From: JBBSEZ01 sp038239195
GTDB lineage: Bacteria; Planctomycetota; Planctomycetia; Gemmatales; Gemmataceae
Length of the DNA: 26,228 bases
Reading direction: 5' to 3'
Assembly (NCBI GenBank): GCA_038239195.1
Contig: JBBSEZ010000091.1
Coordinates: forward strand, 1-26,228
In this document: piece after piece, positions 22,840-26,228 of the stretch
Position numbering within the stretch: position 1 is the first letter of the stretch
Layout of the letters: every line of letters begins with the position of its first letter
Translations under genes and position numbers: made by a program
The notes under the pieces: model-generated
Told to the model about the DNA's origin: nothing
Seen by the model: the letters and a program-made list of their open reading frames with translations, nothing else
Databases searched by the model: none

Positions 22840-23391
22840 CGCGGAAAACCTCCTGACGTGGCGATCCGGTTCTTTGCGAAACCCTGGTGCGAACATCCAG
22901 TCCCGAACGCACCTCGGTGACCGAAGGCCCCGTTGCGCTCCGCCCCCGAACCTCGATGGCCTTCTTGGCCAGTCCGCTTTGGCCGTGCTGCCCATCGGAC
23001 GGAGGCATGAAGCATACCAGAACAACCTGAGCCAGTGGTGAAGCGAAGATAAAAACGGGCTCATGGAACGTGGGCCGGTCGCCAGGAACGAAGGAGCGGG
23101 CCCCGGAGGCGCAACGATCGCTCCGTTTCGGCCCGGATCGGGGAGAGGGGCTGCGACGGTCTTGCCGAGGCCCCCGGTGCAAACGGCGCAGCTTGCCGGC
23201 ACCCGGCCTTGCGAGGGAGAGGCAGGCAAGATAAGGTGAGTTTGAAGGCCTCGCCCTCTCCCGACCGCCCTTCCCCGCGGCTGATCCAGCCGCGAACGCC
23301 CTCCACGGGCCACGCGAAGACGAGGGGCCCCGACGAGGCTTGCATTTGCCCGCCGTGCGCGGCGCCGATGAATCCTTTCGAGGACATGCCA
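22840..23391. other. Divergent 552-bp intergenic region
   Basis: The gap separates the EF-hand gene (-) from the secreted protease gene (+), so it must hold the starts of both transcripts. It contains AGGAGG before the minus-strand gene, the repeat copy B (23150-23263), and an imperfect hairpin GGAGCG...CGCTCC near 23094-23125. 22860-23040 shows no coding pattern; small ORFs there are arginine/glycine-rich shadows. I see no -35/-10 pair I would stand behind. Confidence 0.6.
23150..23263. repeat. Dispersed intergenic repeat, copy B
   Basis: This is the partner of 16443-16557, in the same orientation on the plus strand. The core 23197-23233 differs from 16489-16525 at 2 of 37 positions. TCTTGCC (23159-23165) and GGCAAGA (23226-23232) are complementary and would fold the core into a hairpin; the A copy keeps the same pairing except at its outermost base. 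It lies upstream of the minus-strand EF-hand gene and also upstream of the plus-strand protease. Confidence 0.75.
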
Positions 23392-26145
23392 ATGAAACGC
23401 ACCTGGTTTGTGTTGCTGCCCCTGGCCGCGCTGGCGTTCGCCCTCGGGGGACACGCCCCCACGACCGGGCAAGGGCTCGGCGGGGCCACGAGCAAGCAGT
23501 TCCCGGACTTCGATACCGTCGTCAAGGGCGCCAAGGAGCACGACGGCCTGTTCAAGCTCTACCTCAAGGACGACAAGCTCTTCGCCGAGATCAAGCCGAA
23601 CCAGCTCGAGCGGCCCTTCCTCTGTCCCATCGCCATCGCCCGCGGCGCCGGGCTCGGCGGGCTCACCCGCAACTTCGACGAGCAGTGGGCCGTCCTGTTT
23701 CGCCGCGTCGGGGATCGCGTTTTCCTGGTCCGGCGCAACGTGCATTACCAGGCCAAGAAGAACCCGACCGTCGCCCACGCCGTCGAGGTCACCTACAACG
23801 ACTCCGTGCTGCTGGCCCTGCCCATTCGCAGCATCCACCCGCACCGCCAGAGCGTCCTCATCAACCTCAACGACGTCTTCATGACCGACTTCGCCCAGCT
23901 CAACCGCGGGCACTTCGACGCCTCGCGCAGCACCTGGCACAAGGTCAAGGCGTTTCCGCGCAACATCGAGCTCCAGGTGGCCGCGACTTACTCCGGCGGG
24001 TTTCGCCGCGACGAGCGCGTCATCGACCGGCGCGGGACCACGGTGGTCATCCACTACGGGCTGTGCGAAATGCCCAACCCGGGCTATCAGCCGCGCCTCG
24101 CCGACGACCGCGTCGGGCACTTCCTCAGCGTCGTGAAGGACTTCAGCAACGACACGCAGCCAACGCCGTTCCTCCGGTACGTCAACCGCTGGCGCCTGGA
24201 GCGCTCCGACGGCTCGGCGTGGAAGGAGGGCGGCAAGCTCGTTCCGCCCAAGAAGAAGATCGTCTTCTGGATCGAGAAATCGGTGCCCGAAGAATATCGG
24301 AGCTACGTCCGCGAGGGGATGCTCGAGTGGAACAAGGCGTTTGCCAAGATCGGCTTCCGCGACGCCATCGAGGTGCGCCAGCAGGAGCACGAGGAGTTCG
24401 ACCCCGAGGACATCAATTACAACACCTTCCGCTGGGTCACCAACGACGAGGGCTATGCGATGGGCCCGTCGCGAGCCAACCCGCTGACGGGCGAGATCAT
24501 CGACGCCGACATCGTCTTCGACGCCAGCATGGTGCGCTACTACCGCAAGGCCGCCAGCGTCTTCGGCGGCGGCACCAACCTTGGCGGTGGGCCTGCCGAG
24601 GAAGACATTAGCCCCATCCGCGCCTCGCGGCGCGGCAAAGGCCTGCTCAACCTCGACCTGGTGCCCGGCGACGACCTCAACGGCTGGAACGACCGGCCGG
24701 CCGGGCCGGGATCGCCCAAGCCGTCGGCCAACGCGCTGGCCAGGGGGCGCCTCAAGGCGCTCCAGAGCGGCCTGTGCGAGTGCGGGCCGTGCATGAAGCG
24801 CGAGCTCAACCTGCTGGCGCTGACGATCGCCATGCGCGCGGCGCCCCCCAAGACGGGCGAGAGCTCGGCGGTGCTGGCCGAGGAGCTGATCGGCCAGGCC
24901 ATCAAGGAAACGGTGATGCACGAGGTCGGCCATACGCTCGGGCTGCGCCACAACTTCAAGGCCAGCACGATGCTCAAGAACGAGGACCTGCACAACACTG
25001 CGATCACGCGCAAGAACGGCCTGGTCGGCTCGGTCATGGACTACACGCCGATCAACCTGGCGCCGCGCGGCGTCAAGCAGGGCGACTACTTCACCAGCAC
25101 CATTGGCCCTTACGACTACTGGGCCATCGAATACGCCTACAAGCCCCTGAGCGGGGGGACGGACGGCGAGGCCGCGGCGCTCCAGAAGATCGCCTGCAAG
25201 GGCGCGACCCCCGGGCTCACCTATTCCACCGACGAGGACCTCTATACGTCGTCGGACCCCTACACCAACAAGTGGGACCTGGGCGCCGACCCGATGAAGT
25301 TTGCCCAGGATCGCATCCTGCTGGCCGAGGAGCTGCTGGAGAAGCTGGCCGAGAAGGGCACCGACAAGGGCGATGGCTACCAGCGCACGCGGCAGGCGTT
25401 CGGCATCGTGTTGCAGGAGTACGGCAACGGGGCGCACCTCATCAGCAACTTCATCGGCGGGGTCGCCATGCACCGCGACCACCGGGGCGACCCGAACGAG
25501 CGCGACCCGCTGGTGCCGGTCAGCCCGAAGAAGCAGCGCGACGCGCTGAAGTTCCTGGCGGAGCACGTCCTGACGGACAAGCCATTCCAGTTCTCGCCCA
25601 GGCTGATGCGCAAGCTGGCGCCGGATCGCTGGCTGCACTGGGGCAACGAGCGGACGCTGATGTCGCCGGTGGAGTACCCGATCCACGAGCGCATCCTGGC
25701 CATCCAGCGCGTCGTGCTGAGCCACGCCTTCGACCCGGACGTGCTGGCGCGCATCCAGAACAACGCGCTGGCGGCGGAGAAGGGCGCGACCGAGCCGCCG
25801 CTTCAGGTGGCGGAGGTGTTCCGCTCCCTGACCGACGGCATCTGGGTCGATCTGGGCCCGCAGGCGAAGGACAAGCAGTTGCCGTCCTCGGTCGTGCGGC
25901 GAAACCTTCAGCGCGAGCACCTGAAGAACTTGACGAACATGGTGCTCGGCCGGGGCGAGGCGGGCTCGGCCCCCGCGGACGCGCGGAGCCTGGCGCGGTC
26001 GCACCTTCGCGAGATAGACAGGAAGATCGAGAAGGCGCTCGGCGAGAAGGGCGTGGGCGGCGATCCGACCACGCGGGCGCACCTCGAAGAGTGCCGCGAG
26101 CGCATCGGCAAGGTGCTCGGGGCCATGCAGCTCAACCAGTCGTGA
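23392..26145 (+). CDS. Secreted zinc metalloprotease (DUF5117/DUF4953 metzincin type)
   Basis: This gene encodes 917 residues. The ATG at 23392 is 7 nt after AGGA; the ATG at 23386 is too close to that site. MKRTWFVLLPLAALAFALGGHA is a signal peptide. The first part (about 45-190) matches the N-terminal DUF5118/5117 region (DGLFKLYLKDDKLFAEI, FRRVGDRVFLVRRNVHYQ). The catalytic site is MHEVGHTLGLRHNF with zinc histidines His510, His514 and His520 and catalytic Glu511, a full metzincin HExxHxxGxxH. The Met-turn is Met549 in GSVMDYTP. A C-terminal helical region follows (residues about 640-917). Proteins of this build are common in Bacteroidetes and planctomycetes and are thought to degrade external protein; the substrate is unproven. 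It is the only plus-strand gene of the last 19 kb. Confidence 0.94.
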   Translation: MKRTWFVLLPLAALAFALGGHAPTTGQGLGGATSKQFPDFDTVVKGAKEHDGLFKLYLKDDKLFAEIKPNQLERPFLCPIAIARGAGLGGLTRNFDEQWAVLFRRVGDRVFLVRRNVHYQAKKNPTVAHAVEVTYNDSVLLALPIRSIHPHRQSVLINLNDVFMTDFAQLNRGHFDASRSTWHKVKAFPRNIELQVAATYSGGFRRDERVIDRRGTTVVIHYGLCEMPNPGYQPRLADDRVGHFLSVVKDFSNDTQPTPFLRYVNRWRLERSDGSAWKEGGKLVPPKKKIVFWIEKSVPEEYRSYVREGMLEWNKAFAKIGFRDAIEVRQQEHEEFDPEDINYNTFRWVTNDEGYAMGPSRANPLTGEIIDADIVFDASMVRYYRKAASVFGGGTNLGGGPAEEDISPIRASRRGKGLLNLDLVPGDDLNGWNDRPAGPGSPKPSANALARGRLKALQSGLCECGPCMKRELNLLALTIAMRAAPPKTGESSAVLAEELIGQAIKETVMHEVGHTLGLRHNFKASTMLKNEDLHNTAITRKNGLVGSVMDYTPINLAPRGVKQGDYFTSTIGPYDYWAIEYAYKPLSGGTDGEAAALQKIACKGATPGLTYSTDEDLYTSSDPYTNKWDLGADPMKFAQDRILLAEELLEKLAEKGTDKGDGYQRTRQAFGIVLQEYGNGAHLISNFIGGVAMHRDHRGDPNERDPLVPVSPKKQRDALKFLAEHVLTDKPFQFSPRLMRKLAPDRWLHWGNERTLMSPVEYPIHERILAIQRVVLSHAFDPDVLARIQNNALAAEKGATEPPLQVAEVFRSLTDGIWVDLGPQAKDKQLPSSVVRRNLQREHLKNLTNMVLGRGEAGSAPADARSLARSHLREIDRKIEKALGEKGVGGDPTTRAHLEECRERIGKVLGAMQLNQS

Positions 26146-26202
26146 GGATAGGCCTTTCGAGACGGCGAGTAAGGCGAGCGGCAGGAAAAGGCATGCTTGT
26201 AG

Positions 26203-26222
26203 GACGGCCCTCCTGAGCCGTC
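26203..26222. repeat. Small palindromic unit at window end
   Basis: GACGGC (26203-26208) and GCCGTC (26217-26222) flank an 8-nt loop, 57 nt after the protease stop. It resembles the small hairpin units of dispersed palindromic repeats in planctomycete intergenic DNA. The window ends here, so a longer element could continue. Confidence 0.5.
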
Positions 26223-26228
26223 TGGACG

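Noticed and set aside
22840..26082. Minus-strand frame running from the EF-hand gene through the whole protease gene
   Set aside because: Only the part from 22839 down is coding (signal peptide and four EF-hands). The rest mirrors the metzincin gene, which has HExxHxxGxxH and a signal peptide on the plus strand.
1..26228. CRISPR array, tRNA, rRNA or transposase
   Set aside because: I saw no regularly spaced repeats, no tRNA-like cloverleaf and no transposase or integrase motif on either strand by eye; short RNAs could be missed.

Overview
This is a GC-rich bacterial window. Secreted and lipoprotein-tagged enzymes, a Uma2-family nuclease, an RdgC-like protein, a secreted EF-hand protein and a large extracellular zinc protease together suggest a planctomycete (Gemmatales/Isosphaerales type). 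That assignment is inference from gene content and composition; no rRNA or marker gene is present. I see no tRNA, rRNA, CRISPR array, transposase or phage gene.

Layout. (1) 82-7228 holds independent genes: a large secreted carbohydrate-active-looking protein (-), a small coiled-coil ORF and a HEAT-like helical protein (+), an L,D-transpeptidase (-), an RdgC-like protein (+), a perfect 28-bp inverted repeat, and a Uma2-family protein (+). (2) 7243-16325 is one minus-strand gene train. It encodes a heavy-metal-type RND efflux system (periplasmic adaptor lipoprotein, inner-membrane pump, outer-membrane TolC-type lipoprotein). Two unrelated genes sit between adaptor and pump: a DUF4365-like protein with an apparent one-base frameshift, and a protein made of two copies of one domain. 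The train ends with a thiamine-pyrophosphate enzyme that carries a Tat signal. (3) 16597-22005 is a compact minus-strand operon of four genes, each overlapping the next by exactly 4 nt: a BioD/CobB-like P-loop NTPase, a gluzincin metallopeptidase without a signal peptide, a CapA-type protein and an ABC exporter. (4) 22084-26145 holds a secreted four-EF-hand protein (-) divergent from a 917-residue secreted metzincin-type protease (+). A 552-bp gap separates them.

How they may work together. The RND genes form a tripartite envelope pump. The four-gene operon has strong translational coupling and ends in an exporter, so the products probably act in one pathway that makes or trims something and exports it. 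I do not recognise this as a named pathway, and it is one of two candidates here for an undescribed system. The other is the DUF4365-like/duplicated-domain pair inside the efflux operon, which looks like an inserted accessory module. Two related non-coding repeats (around 16443-16557 and 23150-23263) lie in intergenic gaps upstream of minus-strand exported-protein genes.
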